64,000 bases of DNA, taken from Fulvivirga lutea. GTDB taxonomy: Bacteria > Bacteroidota > Bacteroidia > Cytophagales > Cyclobacteriaceae. This document shows positions 8,686-17,594 of the stretch, one piece after another. Made by a program: the position numbers and the translations under genes. The DNA is taken from NCBI RefSeq assembly GCF_017068455.1, contig NZ_CP070608.1:730501-794500 (forward strand). Direction: 5' to 3'. The notes beneath the pieces were generated by a model. That model was not told where the DNA came from and did no database searches. It saw only the letters and a program-made list of their open reading frames with translations. Position 1 is the first letter of the stretch, and each line of letters begins with the position of its first letter.

Positions 8686-9144
8686 ATGAAAAAACACTTT
8701 AAAGACATACTTAAGTTTAATGAATGGGCAAATTACAGAGTTCTAAAAACCCTGGAAGAACATGCCCCGGAAGATCAGGAACTACTCAAGTTGTATAGCC
8801 ATATTTTATCTGCCCAAATTATCTGGCTCAACAGAATAAAAGATCTTCCTACCTCTCCTTTTCCAGTTTGGGAGGTTTATAAGATCAACGAATTGTCAAG
8901 CATGACAGAAGAGTCTTCCGATAATTGGAACAACTACATATACGAACACAAGTTTGAAACCTTCGAAGAGATGATTTTTTACACAAACTCTGAAGGCAAG
9001 AAGTTCGAAAGTACTATTAGAGAAATTGTGAGCCACGTAGTGAATCACAGCTCGTACCACAGAGGGCAAATAGCGATGAAACTGAGAGAAAAAGGCATCG
9101 AACCTCCAGTTACTGATTTTATTCATTACGCGAGGTCAAAATAA
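8686..9144 (+). CDS. DinB/YfiT-like four-helix metalloprotein
   Basis: This 152-residue protein has the DinB-fold signature: FNEWANYRVLKTLEE at the N-terminus, a His in helix 2 (LYSHILSAQIIWLNRI), and the paired His of HVVNHSSYHRGQIAMKLR near residues 121-133. These three His usually bind a divalent metal. There is no signal peptide. Members act as thiol-dependent transferases or have unknown function; the original dinB is DNA-damage-inducible in Bacillus. It lies between two DNA-repair genes (photolyase-like and polA), but it has its own 48-nt upstream gap and no shared operon is proven. Confidence 0.85.
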   Translation: MKKHFKDILKFNEWANYRVLKTLEEHAPEDQELLKLYSHILSAQIIWLNRIKDLPTSPFPVWEVYKINELSSMTEESSDNWNNYIYEHKFETFEEMIFYTNSEGKKFESTIREIVSHVVNHSSYHRGQIAMKLREKGIEPPVTDFIHYARSK

Positions 9145-9178
9145 TATAAAATTAACTTATCCTTTTTGAGAGCTTGCC

Positions 9179-9186
9179 TACCTTTA
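9179..9186 (+). promoter_or_regulatory. Candidate -7 box for polA
   Basis: TACCTTTA fits seven of eight positions of the Bacteroidota -7 element TAnnTTTG and ends 5 nt before the polA start codon. No TTG lies at the expected -33 distance. If it is used, the mRNA would be nearly or fully leaderless. Confidence 0.35.
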
Positions 9187-9191
9187 TAGGT

Positions 9192-11981
9192 ATGAGCGAG
9201 TCCAAAAAGAAACTATTCCTATTAGATGCGTACGCGTTAATTTACCGTGCGCATTTTGCTTTTAGTCAAAACCCGAGAATCTCAACGAAAGGGATAAACA
9301 CAGGGGTAATGTTTGGTTTTACAAACACCCTTTTGGAAGTAATTCAAAAGCAAAAACCTTCACATATTGCCGTGGTATTTGATACATCGGCACCAACTTT
9401 TCGGCATGAGCGTTACCCAGAGTATAAAGCCAATAGGGAAGAAACCCCCGAAGACATCAAAATTGGCGTACCCATTACCAAGGATATCATCAGAGGGTTT
9501 AACATTCCTGTCATTGAACTAGATGGGTTTGAGGCAGATGACATCATTGGCACCTTGGCAAAAAAAGCTGCAAAGAAGGGCTTTGAGGTGTATATGATGA
9601 CTCCCGACAAAGATTTTGGACAATTGGTGGAGGAGCACATTTTTCTTTACAAACCAGCCTTTATGGGCAATGCTGTGGACATAATGGGCGTGCAGGAAGT
9701 ATGTGCCAAATGGGATATTGAAAATGTAGATCAGGTGGTTGATATGCTTGGTTTGCAGGGAGACTCGGTGGATAATATTCCTGGAATTCCAGGTGTTGGG
9801 CCTAAAACAGCCGCCAAATTTTTGAAGGAATATGGTTCTGTGGAGGGTTTAATTGCCAACACCGATAAGCTGAAAGGCAAGATGAAGGAGAAGGTGGAAG
9901 AGTTTGCCGATCAGGGAATACTTTCTAAGGAACTGGCAAGAATAAATATTGAAGTACCCATAGAATTTAATGAAAAAGAGCTCGAATACACTGAACCTGA
10001 TGAGGAGAAACTAAAGCCAATTTTTGAAGAGTTGGAGTTTAAAACTTTGCATAAGCGAGTATTTAATCAGGAATTAACCTCGGGAAGCTCTTCGGGCCAA
10101 CTTTCAATGTTCAGCGAAGCCAGCAAGGACGTACTTGAGGTGGCTGATGATGGAGGGCTGAAACCTTATGACACGATAGAATCCGTACCGCACAAGTACA
10201 AATTAGTGACGGATGAAAAGGATATAAAGGCTCTCATTGAGGAACTCAAGAAACAAAAGGAAATTTGCTTTGATACCGAGACTACAGGGGTAGATGCTTT
10301 TGAAGCAGAAGTGGTAGGCATGTCATTCAGCTATAAAGAGCGCGAAGCCTTTTATGTAGCTGTACCGCTGGATTTTGAAAAGGCCAAAAAGTTAATTGAG
10401 CTATTCAGAGAGATACTGGAAAGCGATAAAATTTTAAAAATAGGGCAGAATGTAAAATACGATGTGCTGGTATTGAAGAAGTATGACGTACACGTTAAGG
10501 CGCCCATTTTCGATACCATGCTTGCCCATTACCTGATTGATCCTGAAACCAAACATGGCATGGATGCGCTTGCTGAAAAGTACCTGAATTATTCTCCTGT
10601 TTCTATAACTAAACTCATCGGCCCTAAAGGCAAGAACCAGAAAAACATGGCCGACTTACAACCGGAAGAAATTTCAGACTATGCCTGTGAGGATGCCGAC
10701 ATAACATTGCAACTAAAACACAAACTCGATGAAGAAATTAAGCAACTAAAGCTGGATAAGCTCTTGTACGAAGTGGAGCAGCCGCTGGCATTGGTGCTGG
10801 CAGATATGGAATATGAGGGGGTAAAGATTGACGAAAAAGCACTTTCTGTCATGTCGAAAGAGCTGCAGGAAGCAAGCTTAGAAGCTCAAAACAAGATTTA
10901 CGAAATAGCTGGGCAAGAATTTAACATTGCTTCTCCAAAGCAGTTAGGTGAAATACTGTTTGATAAGCTGAAGCTAGATGACAAACCTAAGAAAACGAAA
11001 ACGGGTCAATATGCCACTGGTGAAGAAATACTAAGCAAGCTGGCAAACGAACACGAAATCGCTAATAAAATTCTAGAATTCCGTGAGTATCAAAAATTAA
11101 AATCTACCTATGTAGATGCACTGCCTAAAATGATTTCTAAAAGAGATGGCAGGGTGCATACAGATTATGCTCAGGCGATTGCGGCAACAGGAAGGTTAAG
11201 CTCAAACAACCCTAACCTGCAGAATATACCAATCAGAACAGAGAAAGGAAGAGAAATTAGAAAGGCTTTCGTGGCCAGAGATAATAATCATGTGGTGTTG
11301 TCTGCTGATTACTCACAAATCGAATTGCGCATTGCTGCATCATTTGCTGATGATAAGCACATGATTGAAGCCTTTAAAAATGGCCGGGATATTCACTCGA
11401 CCACTGCGGCCAAAGTATTTGGCGTTTCGTTGGAGGATGTGGATTCTACAATGAGGCGAAAGGCTAAAGAAGTTAATTTTGGAATTATCTATGGTATCTC
11501 GGCATTTGGGCTGGCACAAAACCTTAATATTTCAAGGTCCGAAGCACAAGAAATAATACAAGCCTATTTTAAAGAATTTTCCTCCATCAAAGAATATATG
11601 GATGCCTGCATAGAAAAGGCCAAAGAGCAGGAATATGTAGAAACAATCATGCACAGAAGAAGATATTTACGAGATATAAATTCCAAAAATGCTACCATGC
11701 GTGGTTATGCTGAACGCAACGCCATCAATGCCCCAATTCAGGGAAGTGCCGCTGATATTATCAAAAAAGCGATGGTGGATATTCAAAATTGGTTAAAAGC
11801 TGAAGGTCTATCTACCAAAATGGTAATGCAGGTACATGATGAATTGGTTTTTGATGTTCCTAAAAACGAGCTGGATAAGGTGAAACCTAAGATTATTGAA
11901 CTCATGATGAATGCCGTTCAAATAAAAGTTCCGTTAGAAGTGGAGGCAGGATCAGGCGAAAACTGGTTAAAAGCACATTAA
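9192..11981 (+). CDS. polA: DNA polymerase I
   Basis: This 929-residue protein has all three Pol I modules. Residues 1-290 form the 5' nuclease (LFLLDAYALIYRAHFAF; DGFEADDIIGTLA; GDSVDNIPGIPGVGPKTA). Residues about 340-520 form a proofreading 3'-5' exonuclease with intact acidic motifs (Asp361 and Glu363 in FDTET; GQNVKYD; YACEDAD), unlike many Pol I enzymes that have lost it. The C-terminal polymerase has motif A LSADYSQIELR, motif B RRKAKEVNFGIIYG and motif C MQVHDELVF. The ATG at 9192 is chosen because the in-frame codons upstream (from 9174) overlap the probable promoter. It fills gaps in repair and lagging-strand synthesis. Confidence 0.97.
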   Translation: MSESKKKLFLLDAYALIYRAHFAFSQNPRISTKGINTGVMFGFTNTLLEVIQKQKPSHIAVVFDTSAPTFRHERYPEYKANREETPEDIKIGVPITKDIIRGFNIPVIELDGFEADDIIGTLAKKAAKKGFEVYMMTPDKDFGQLVEEHIFLYKPAFMGNAVDIMGVQEVCAKWDIENVDQVVDMLGLQGDSVDNIPGIPGVGPKTAAKFLKEYGSVEGLIANTDKLKGKMKEKVEEFADQGILSKELARINIEVPIEFNEKELEYTEPDEEKLKPIFEELEFKTLHKRVFNQELTSGSSSGQLSMFSEASKDVLEVADDGGLKPYDTIESVPHKYKLVTDEKDIKALIEELKKQKEICFDTETTGVDAFEAEVVGMSFSYKEREAFYVAVPLDFEKAKKLIELFREILESDKILKIGQNVKYDVLVLKKYDVHVKAPIFDTMLAHYLIDPETKHGMDALAEKYLNYSPVSITKLIGPKGKNQKNMADLQPEEISDYACEDADITLQLKHKLDEEIKQLKLDKLLYEVEQPLALVLADMEYEGVKIDEKALSVMSKELQEASLEAQNKIYEIAGQEFNIASPKQLGEILFDKLKLDDKPKKTKTGQYATGEEILSKLANEHEIANKILEFREYQKLKSTYVDALPKMISKRDGRVHTDYAQAIAATGRLSSNNPNLQNIPIRTEKGREIRKAFVARDNNHVVLSADYSQIELRIAASFADDKHMIEAFKNGRDIHSTTAAKVFGVSLEDVDSTMRRKAKEVNFGIIYGISAFGLAQNLNISRSEAQEIIQAYFKEFSSIKEYMDACIEKAKEQEYVETIMHRRRYLRDINSKNATMRGYAERNAINAPIQGSAADIIKKAMVDIQNWLKAEGLSTKMVMQVHDELVFDVPKNELDKVKPKIIELMMNAVQIKVPLEVEAGSGENWLKAH

Positions 11982-12032
11982 TTTGTTAACTTATTGAACT
12001 GTTATTGGTTTAAGATTAAAGTTAACAGCTTG

Positions 12033-13775
12033 TTGAAACAGCCTTTCTATATACTGCTTGTATGCTTTAGTATCAACGTTCTTGCTCAGGACAATACAAT
12101 TGATAGTCTTGAAAGTATAATTGACAGCAAAGCGGAGGCAAGTGTTAAGTCATCTGTTTATACAGAATTGGCCATAGAACTCATCCCGGTAGATACTATT
12201 AAATCGTATAACTATGCGTTAAAGGCGGTTAACCAATGCGATACGAAGTCTTGCCAATTAACTGCTATCACTAGAATATGTGCTAAGTATCGCAATTCCG
12301 GTAGAGATTATTTAAGCCATAAGTTACTTTCCAAAACCAACATGAAGTATGTTGAAGAGCCTGATAGTCTGGTGGCACAGTGGTATTATGTTAAGGGGGT
12401 AAATTTGTACCGACTTGGGAAAAAAGACAGTGCCGCCCTCATACTAAACATGTGCCTGAACATTTCGGAACAGATTAACTTTGAGGATAAAATGGCTGAA
12501 GCTTATAACGTCCTGGGTCATTTGGAAGTAGATAAAGCCAACTACTCTAAAGCCTTAGATCACTATCAAATGGCTCTGGAAATAGATAAGCAGTTGAATG
12601 ACTTAATGGGGATGTCAGACCGATATAATAACATTGGTAGAATTTATCAGTTCAAGAATGAGCAAAGAAGGTCGAGGAAATACACAGGTTTAGCCATTGA
12701 GTTGAATAAGGAATTAGGAAGAAGAGCAGATGTTGCTACAGGCTATAATAACATAGGCTATTCGTATAAACTTGAAGAAAAATATGATTCTGCACTTATT
12801 TTTCTCAGAAAGGCTGAAAGAATACAGAAAGATGAACTACCATGCTCTTATATCTATCCGATTTATAATATTGGTAGTGTTTTCACGCAGATCGGTAAAT
12901 TGGATTCTGCTGAAATTTATTTAAATAGGGCGCTCAAAGGAGCTGTTAATTGTAATGATAAATATATTCAAGCGCTCTCCTATCAGGATATGGGTAATTT
13001 GGAATGGGCTTTGAACCATACCCAAACAGCTATTAACCATTATTTAATGGCATTGCAGTTGGCCGAGGAAGTTGGCCTTAACAACGAAATAAGAAAAATA
13101 TCAAAGTCACTGGCAGATGCTTATACACAACTGAAAGACTATGCAACCGCAAATAGCTATTTGTTAAAATATCAGGAACTGAGCGATTCAATATTTGATA
13201 CACGTAGATTACAGGAGCTGGCTCGTGTAGAGGCTGAATATGAGTACAGAGCATTACAAAAACAAGCGGAATTAGAAAGGAAAGTTGAAAGTCTTAACCA
13301 ACAGAATGAATTAGATAGGTCGAGACTGCTTCTCTTTTCAGCAATTATTGGTGTAATATCTCTGATTATTATTTTGGGAATACTGTTTTATAACTACCGC
13401 AAACAGCAAAAATCTCTGGAGCTCTTGAAAAAGCTGCATTCAGAAATACAAAGGCAAGCCCAAGAGTTAGATGAAAAAACTAGAAGACTGGAAGCGGCCA
13501 ATGAAGAGATCAGCCAAATAAATGAATCATTGGAAGAGAAGGTAGCACGCAGGACACAAAAAATAGAGAATCAAAAGCATAAGATTGTCGATTACATTAC
13601 TTACAACTCTCACCAAGTGCGCGGGCCTTTGGCTAGAATTCTTGGGCTGGTTGATCTTTTTAATAAGGACAACGAAAATGTGAGCTCGATTATCGAAAAT
13701 CTTAAAATTGAAGCAGCAGCATTAGATCAAATGGTGCGAGAAATGAATAGAAAGCTGGAGGAGGAGAAGAAATAG
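12033..13775 (+). CDS. TPR membrane protein with HisKA-like dimerisation helix but no kinase ATPase domain
   Basis: No ATG exists near the 5' end. The TTG at 12033 gives a normal signal peptide (MKQPFYILLVCFSINVLAQ), so it is preferred to the TTG at 11994; 580 residues result. Order: signal peptide, about six TPR units (residues 30-380, e.g. AYNVLGHLEVDKANYSKALDHY, split here only for illustration), a coiled coil, one transmembrane helix (about residues 430-450, LLLFSAIIGVISLIIILGILF), a second coiled coil, then a HisKA-like segment with His527 in SHQVRGPLARILGL. The protein stops about 50 residues later with no HATPase domain. It could be a phosphotransfer or scaffold partner of another kinase, or a degenerate kinase. 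Its stop abuts the stop of the convergent M28 gene. Confidence 0.8.
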   Translation: MKQPFYILLVCFSINVLAQDNTIDSLESIIDSKAEASVKSSVYTELAIELIPVDTIKSYNYALKAVNQCDTKSCQLTAITRICAKYRNSGRDYLSHKLLSKTNMKYVEEPDSLVAQWYYVKGVNLYRLGKKDSAALILNMCLNISEQINFEDKMAEAYNVLGHLEVDKANYSKALDHYQMALEIDKQLNDLMGMSDRYNNIGRIYQFKNEQRRSRKYTGLAIELNKELGRRADVATGYNNIGYSYKLEEKYDSALIFLRKAERIQKDELPCSYIYPIYNIGSVFTQIGKLDSAEIYLNRALKGAVNCNDKYIQALSYQDMGNLEWALNHTQTAINHYLMALQLAEEVGLNNEIRKISKSLADAYTQLKDYATANSYLLKYQELSDSIFDTRRLQELARVEAEYEYRALQKQAELERKVESLNQQNELDRSRLLLFSAIIGVISLIIILGILFYNYRKQQKSLELLKKLHSEIQRQAQELDEKTRRLEAANEEISQINESLEEKVARRTQKIENQKHKIVDYITYNSHQVRGPLARILGLVDLFNKDNENVSSIIENLKIEAAALDQMVREMNRKLEEEKK

Positions 13776-15116
13776 CTATTCCCTTTTGTACACCCCTTGA
13801 GGAAATACCACTACACTTTCATGACCATTCTTGCCAACGGCAGCTACCCCAAAAAGGTAATTGTCAATGACTATACTTTCCAAAAGATACTCTGAAACAT
13901 TACCAACAAACTTTGAGTACTGCCATTGTGGTGCGGTAGTCTCACGCCAATAAATTTTATAACCTGCTATGCCATCATCATTCAACTTTTTCCATCTCAA
14001 AGACGTACTTGGCTCAACAGCACCGGCTATTTCTACATTTTCTGGCTGTGGTGGTGCCCAGGCTAATGATGCCAGATTAATGGCGTTTACGGCAGTGAGC
14101 TTTTTTGCATAGTCAAAATTCACACCTTCAATAACATCGCCATACTTAATTCCATCCTCTGTTCTTAAATCCTGATGCTGGCGAGTGTAGTTTTCATTGG
14201 TTTCCATAATTCTTACTCCGGCAAATCCGGCATCATTAAAAGGTCTGTGATGTCCTCCCCTGCCAAAACGGTCTAATCTATAAATCATGGTTGGATTCAT
14301 TTCAGGCATATACATTTGCGTGGTTTTGTGAATGTACCTCGCGAGCTGTCTTGATATTCCATCTACTTCTCCCCCATAGAACCTACGTCTTTTTCGCTGC
14401 TCTTCAGTTTCTGTTACAGGAGTTGGCTCTGAAAATATTCTAAAACTTCTATTGTCTATCACACCATTCACACCCTCGATATTGCTGATCATATCATTAT
14501 TGAGCACCCCAATGATTTCCCAACCTTTTTCTTTTGCCACTTCTGCCATGTATTTCCCACCAAGCAGCCCTTGCTCTTCTCCTGATAAGCCTACATAGAT
14601 GATGCTTGATTCAAATTTGTACTTTGATAGCACTCTGGCAGCTTCAATCGTACCAGCCATACCACTGGCATTATCGTTAGCACCCGGAGAATCTGATGTG
14701 CCGTCCAACGGATCACTTACTCTGCTATCTATATCACCAGACATGATAATATACCTGTTCGGATATTTGGTGCCCCGCTGCACGGTCATTACACTAACAA
14801 TTTCTGTGTCTTTTGGAATTCTTGTATCAGGATCACCCTTTACAATATTTCTCAAATAGCTTACTTCAAGGCACTTATTACAATCCTTAGAAATTTTAGC
14901 AAACTCACTTTTTATCCACCTCCTGGCTGCACCTATTCCCCGAATATCAGAAACGGTATCTGATAAGGAGTGGCGAGTACCAAAAGACACTAATTTTCGT
15001 ATGTCGTGCTCGATTCGTTCAACAGAAACAGCTTCTATGATATCATAGATCCGGGAGTCGGTTTGCTGAGCAAAAAGTGAAGAACTTAGAAACAGGAGAA
15101 CAAGTATTTTTTTCAT
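13776..15116 (-). CDS. Secreted M28 family metallopeptidase with fibronectin-type tail
   Basis: This 446-residue protein has a signal peptide (MKKILVLLFLSSSLFAQ) and an M28 aminopeptidase core. Expected zinc and catalytic residues: Asp148 in GANDNASG (bridging), Glu180-Glu181 in GLSGEEQG (catalytic base and ligand), Asp208 in NNDMIS, and His289 or His290 in GGHHRPFND. The first ligand, normally His in a GHxDS motif, is Asp128 here (MSGDIDSR). Asp can bind zinc, so activity may be kept. The last ~90 residues resemble a fibronectin type III domain (PENVEIAGAVEPSTSLRWKK). The stop codon touches that of the convergent upstream gene with no base between them (TAGCTA). It likely removes N-terminal residues from peptides outside the cytoplasm. 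Confidence 0.87.
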   Translation of the reverse strand: MKKILVLLFLSSSLFAQQTDSRIYDIIEAVSVERIEHDIRKLVSFGTRHSLSDTVSDIRGIGAARRWIKSEFAKISKDCNKCLEVSYLRNIVKGDPDTRIPKDTEIVSVMTVQRGTKYPNRYIIMSGDIDSRVSDPLDGTSDSPGANDNASGMAGTIEAARVLSKYKFESSIIYVGLSGEEQGLLGGKYMAEVAKEKGWEIIGVLNNDMISNIEGVNGVIDNRSFRIFSEPTPVTETEEQRKRRRFYGGEVDGISRQLARYIHKTTQMYMPEMNPTMIYRLDRFGRGGHHRPFNDAGFAGVRIMETNENYTRQHQDLRTEDGIKYGDVIEGVNFDYAKKLTAVNAINLASLAWAPPQPENVEIAGAVEPSTSLRWKKLNDDGIAGYKIYWRETTAPQWQYSKFVGNVSEYLLESIVIDNYLFGVAAVGKNGHESVVVFPQGVYKRE

Positions 15117-15208
15117 CGGTTTTACTTTTGTGAAGTTTTAACACCAACAGCTATTAAAAGTTGCCATTCTAACCTTACTTTTAAATGTAATAAGATAAGA
15201 TTAGAAAC

Positions 15209-16168
15209 ATGGATTTTAATACATCAACCCTTAAGGACTTCGAGGAAGCTCACGATAGAATAAGAAATCACATTCATCGAACACCAATACTTACGAATGC
15301 CACCATAAATGAGATGGCGGGTTGCTCCATATCTTTTAAATGCGAAAACTTTCAAAAAGTAGGTGCTTTTAAAGCTCGGGGTGGAATGAACGCAATTCTT
15401 GGTTTGAGTGATGCTGACAAACAAAAAGGAGTAGCTACTCATAGTTCAGGGAACCATGCACAAGCAGTGGCTTTAGCGGCAAAAGTAGCAGGAATAAAAG
15501 CATGGATTGTAATGCCTTCCAACGCTCCAAAAGTTAAAAAGGATGCGGTAAAAGGGTATGGAGCAGAAGTGATAGAATGCGAACCCACCATTGACGCGAG
15601 AGAGGACACGCTGAACGCTGTGATTCAGGAAAATGGTGCCTTATTAATCCATCCGTATAACGATGAGAGAATTATTATTGGACAAGGTACTGCCACGAAG
15701 GAGCTCATAGAAGACGCAGAAAAAGATTTTGATTACATTCTCACACCTATTGGCGGAGGTGGTTTAATTAGTGGTGCGGCCTTGGTGAGTCATTACCTAA
15801 GTCCGAATACTAAGGTGATAGGTGGCGAACCTGAGGCAGCAGATGATGCATACCGATCTTTTAAATCGGGCCAATTGGTTAAAAATGATGGCCCGCCAAA
15901 AACCATTGCAGACGGCCTTCTAACCAACTTAGGAGATAAAAACTTCGAAGTGATTAAAAAGTATGTTCACGATATTTACCTGGTTAATGATGCAGAAATT
16001 ATGGTTGCATTAAGATTAGTTTGGGAAAGGATGAAAATAATCATTGAGCCTTCATGTGCCGTTCCGCTTGCAGTAGTATTAAAAAACAAATCTGTTTTCG
16101 AAAACAAGAATGTTGGAATTGTGCTGAGCGGAGGCAATGTAGACCTTGGAAAGATTAAGTTCGATTAA
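15209..16168 (+). CDS. PLP-dependent serine/threonine dehydratase or serine racemase (fold type II)
   Basis: This 319-residue single-domain enzyme has the fold-type-II landmarks: the Schiff-base Lys55 in KVGAFKARGG, the substrate loop SSGNHAQAVALAA, the phosphate-binding glycine loop GGGGLISGAAL, and SGGNVDLGKIKF at the C-terminus. It lacks the C-terminal ACT-like regulatory domain of biosynthetic IlvA, so it is of the catabolic threonine dehydratase/serine racemase type. It converts L-Thr or L-Ser to the 2-oxo acid plus ammonia, or racemises serine; the sequence does not decide which. A TACTTTTG box at 15123-15130 could be its -7 element, with no clear -33 partner. The stop codon overlaps by a few bases the duplicated peptidase-gene end at 16165. 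Confidence 0.88.
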   Translation: MDFNTSTLKDFEEAHDRIRNHIHRTPILTNATINEMAGCSISFKCENFQKVGAFKARGGMNAILGLSDADKQKGVATHSSGNHAQAVALAAKVAGIKAWIVMPSNAPKVKKDAVKGYGAEVIECEPTIDAREDTLNAVIQENGALLIHPYNDERIIIGQGTATKELIEDAEKDFDYILTPIGGGGLISGAALVSHYLSPNTKVIGGEPEAADDAYRSFKSGQLVKNDGPPKTIADGLLTNLGDKNFEVIKKYVHDIYLVNDAEIMVALRLVWERMKIIIEPSCAVPLAVVLKNKSVFENKNVGIVLSGGNVDLGKIKFD

Positions 16169-16210
16169 CGCGGATAAACATTATTCTCTCTAAAAGAATA
16201 GCCCGTTTGT
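16165..16210 (-). pseudogene. Remnant of a third M1 peptidase gene (3' end only)
   Basis: These 46 bases match the last 46 bases of the M1 peptidase gene at 17935-17980 at 41 positions, with the first 25 identical. Read on the minus strand they encode QTGYSFRENNVYPR-stop, against QTGDSFKENNVYPR-stop in the intact gene. Of five differences, two are silent and two cause Asp/Tyr and Lys/Arg changes; the fifth adjoins the Asp/Tyr codon. Upstream coding similarity ends abruptly at about 16211. This is the coding tail of a lost paralogue or a duplicated gene end, now separated from the intact gene by the hip island. Confidence 0.7.
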
Positions 16211-16290
16211 GCTAAGACAATTTGGGGAATAGACAAGTCACACGAGTTGGCAATCAGAATGATAATATCTAAGACGACAAGAAATAGTGC

Positions 16291-17268
16291 TTATGATCGC
16301 ATCATTCCTAACCTTGCCACTTTATCCTCATAACAAGTAGTGTAAGTGGTTTTTAACTGATCCTTCAAAAATGATCGGCCGATAAGAAAATATACTAACT
16401 CATGAGGTTCGGTGAACTCAGCAATGATTTTTTTAATGCGAGACTTTTGGATGCCTATCAGTTGACCGAACTCATAAAAGTCTTGGTAGGTGTAAAAGCC
16501 GTAGGATTCATAGGCTTTTGAAAAGCCATCCTTAAACAATGTAAGCGCCATGTCGGATTCACTTGGAGAATGGATTCGGGTACAAAGCAGATCGTAGGCA
16601 GGTGTGAGTACATAATCACCTTGCGCTGATTGTATAGCAGAAAAGTTCTTCAAATGCGCATCTCCATTAGAGAACACATAGTTGAATAGAATCAGCCGAA
16701 AGAATTTTTCATTTTCAATTCGCTGTGTGGGAATATATTTTTTTATCAGTTCCGCGATTTCTTCATAGGATAAGTCGTACTTATAGTTCTCTCCATGTGT
16801 TTCAGAGGTCATTTGAGCTATTTGAGCAAAATCTTCCTGTTGTATTTTTCCACTCTCAGTTTGATCGAACCTTCGTACCAGATAGGCCGGACTTCCGTCT
16901 TTGAAGAAGATTAATGCGTTTGGAGGTACTGAAAGTTTGAATACTTGTTTAGCGATTTGCATGGTCAAGTGCTCATTAGCAGGAGCCTGATCCAAATATT
17001 TAAATGTTCCAGTAGGTATGGGCTTGAGAATATACTGGCCTCCTCTCTCTGTAAGCTTCAAGTCATTATTTTCAAGTCTAAGCGAATACTTCACTTGTAC
17101 ACCGGATATCGATATTTTTTTGGTATGATCAAGAAATGCATCGGAATCTTCGTCATAAGGAGAATTAAAGGATAGTTCTGTGCTTACTTTCTTCCCTTCA
17201 AATAGCTCCTTCCGGCATTTTGGACAGTATCCTTTTTCACTTTCCTTTAAGCAGCCCTGACAAATCAT
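16291..17268 (-). CDS. hipT: HipT-like toxin kinase with N-terminal zinc ribbon
   Basis: This 325-residue protein matches the HipA C-terminal kinase core without the N-terminal subdomain, which is the separate upstream gene. A four-Cys ribbon opens it (Cys3, Cys6, Cys15, Cys18). The glycine-rich loop region KKISISGVQVKYSL carries the Ser-x-Ser pattern (Ser53, Ser55) where HipT-type kinases are autophosphorylated. Other kinase residues are Lys82 (YILKP), the catalytic Asp203 and Asn208 in NGDAHLKNF, and the metal-binding Asp226 in TPAYDLL. HipA and HipT kinases phosphorylate aminoacyl-tRNA synthetases (GltX for E. coli HipA, TrpS for HipT of E. coli O127), halting translation; the target here is unknown. 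It overlaps hipS by 4 nt (ATGA). Confidence 0.88.
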   Translation of the reverse strand: MICQGCLKESEKGYCPKCRKELFEGKKVSTELSFNSPYDEDSDAFLDHTKKISISGVQVKYSLRLENNDLKLTERGGQYILKPIPTGTFKYLDQAPANEHLTMQIAKQVFKLSVPPNALIFFKDGSPAYLVRRFDQTESGKIQQEDFAQIAQMTSETHGENYKYDLSYEEIAELIKKYIPTQRIENEKFFRLILFNYVFSNGDAHLKNFSAIQSAQGDYVLTPAYDLLCTRIHSPSESDMALTLFKDGFSKAYESYGFYTYQDFYEFGQLIGIQKSRIKKIIAEFTEPHELVYFLIGRSFLKDQLKTTYTTCYEDKVARLGMMRS

Positions 17269-17594
17269 TTTGTTATTTCATTTATTGTGATAGACCCAAT
17301 AGTATCAGTTTTGGCCGTTTTTAATAACAGGCTGAAGTGGTCTTTTTCGTCAATTTTTAGCAACCTGCATTGTGTTTGCCTATTCACTCCTTCTGAAAGC
17401 AGTCCATAGAAGAAAGGAAATAGTACGGATGACTGATAAGTCTGTTCTGTTTTAGGCATTGTCAGACTTATGGCTGATGTTTCAGGATTGTTTAGATAAT
17501 GCTGATCATATGTGAAGGTATACTCTCCTTGTTCGGTCTTTTCAAGCAAGCCTGCCAGTAAGTTGTTGTTATATACCTCCGCTCTTTTGTTCAT
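17265..17594 (-). CDS. hipS: HipS-like protein (HipA N-terminal subdomain as a separate gene)
   Basis: This 109-residue protein corresponds to the HipA N-terminal subdomain 1 (couple_hipA). It begins MNKRAEVYNNNLLAGLLEK, and the middle holds the family pattern of Tyr/Phe, AISLTMP, FPFFYGLLSEGVNRQ. In single-chain HipA this region is fused to the kinase. Here it is separated by a stop and overlaps hipB and hipT by 4 nt at each end, the gene order B-S-T of the tripartite HipBST system. In the E. coli O127 system HipS, not HipB, is the main antitoxin that neutralises HipT; by analogy that role is inferred here. A frameshifted hipA is unlikely because both junctions are clean ATGA couplings. Confidence 0.85.
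   Translation of the reverse strand: MNKRAEVYNNNLLAGLLEKTEQGEYTFTYDQHYLNNPETSAISLTMPKTEQTYQSSVLFPFFYGLLSEGVNRQTQCRLLKIDEKDHFSLLLKTAKTDTIGSITINEITK

Noticed and set aside
9165-9186. Complete -33/-7 promoter for polA using TTTG at 9165
   Set aside because: The spacing to TACCTTTA is about 10 nt, too short for this promoter class.
16211-16290. Further peptidase-gene homology beyond the 46-bp repeat
   Set aside because: Bases after 16210 do not align with the M1 gene in any frame by eye.
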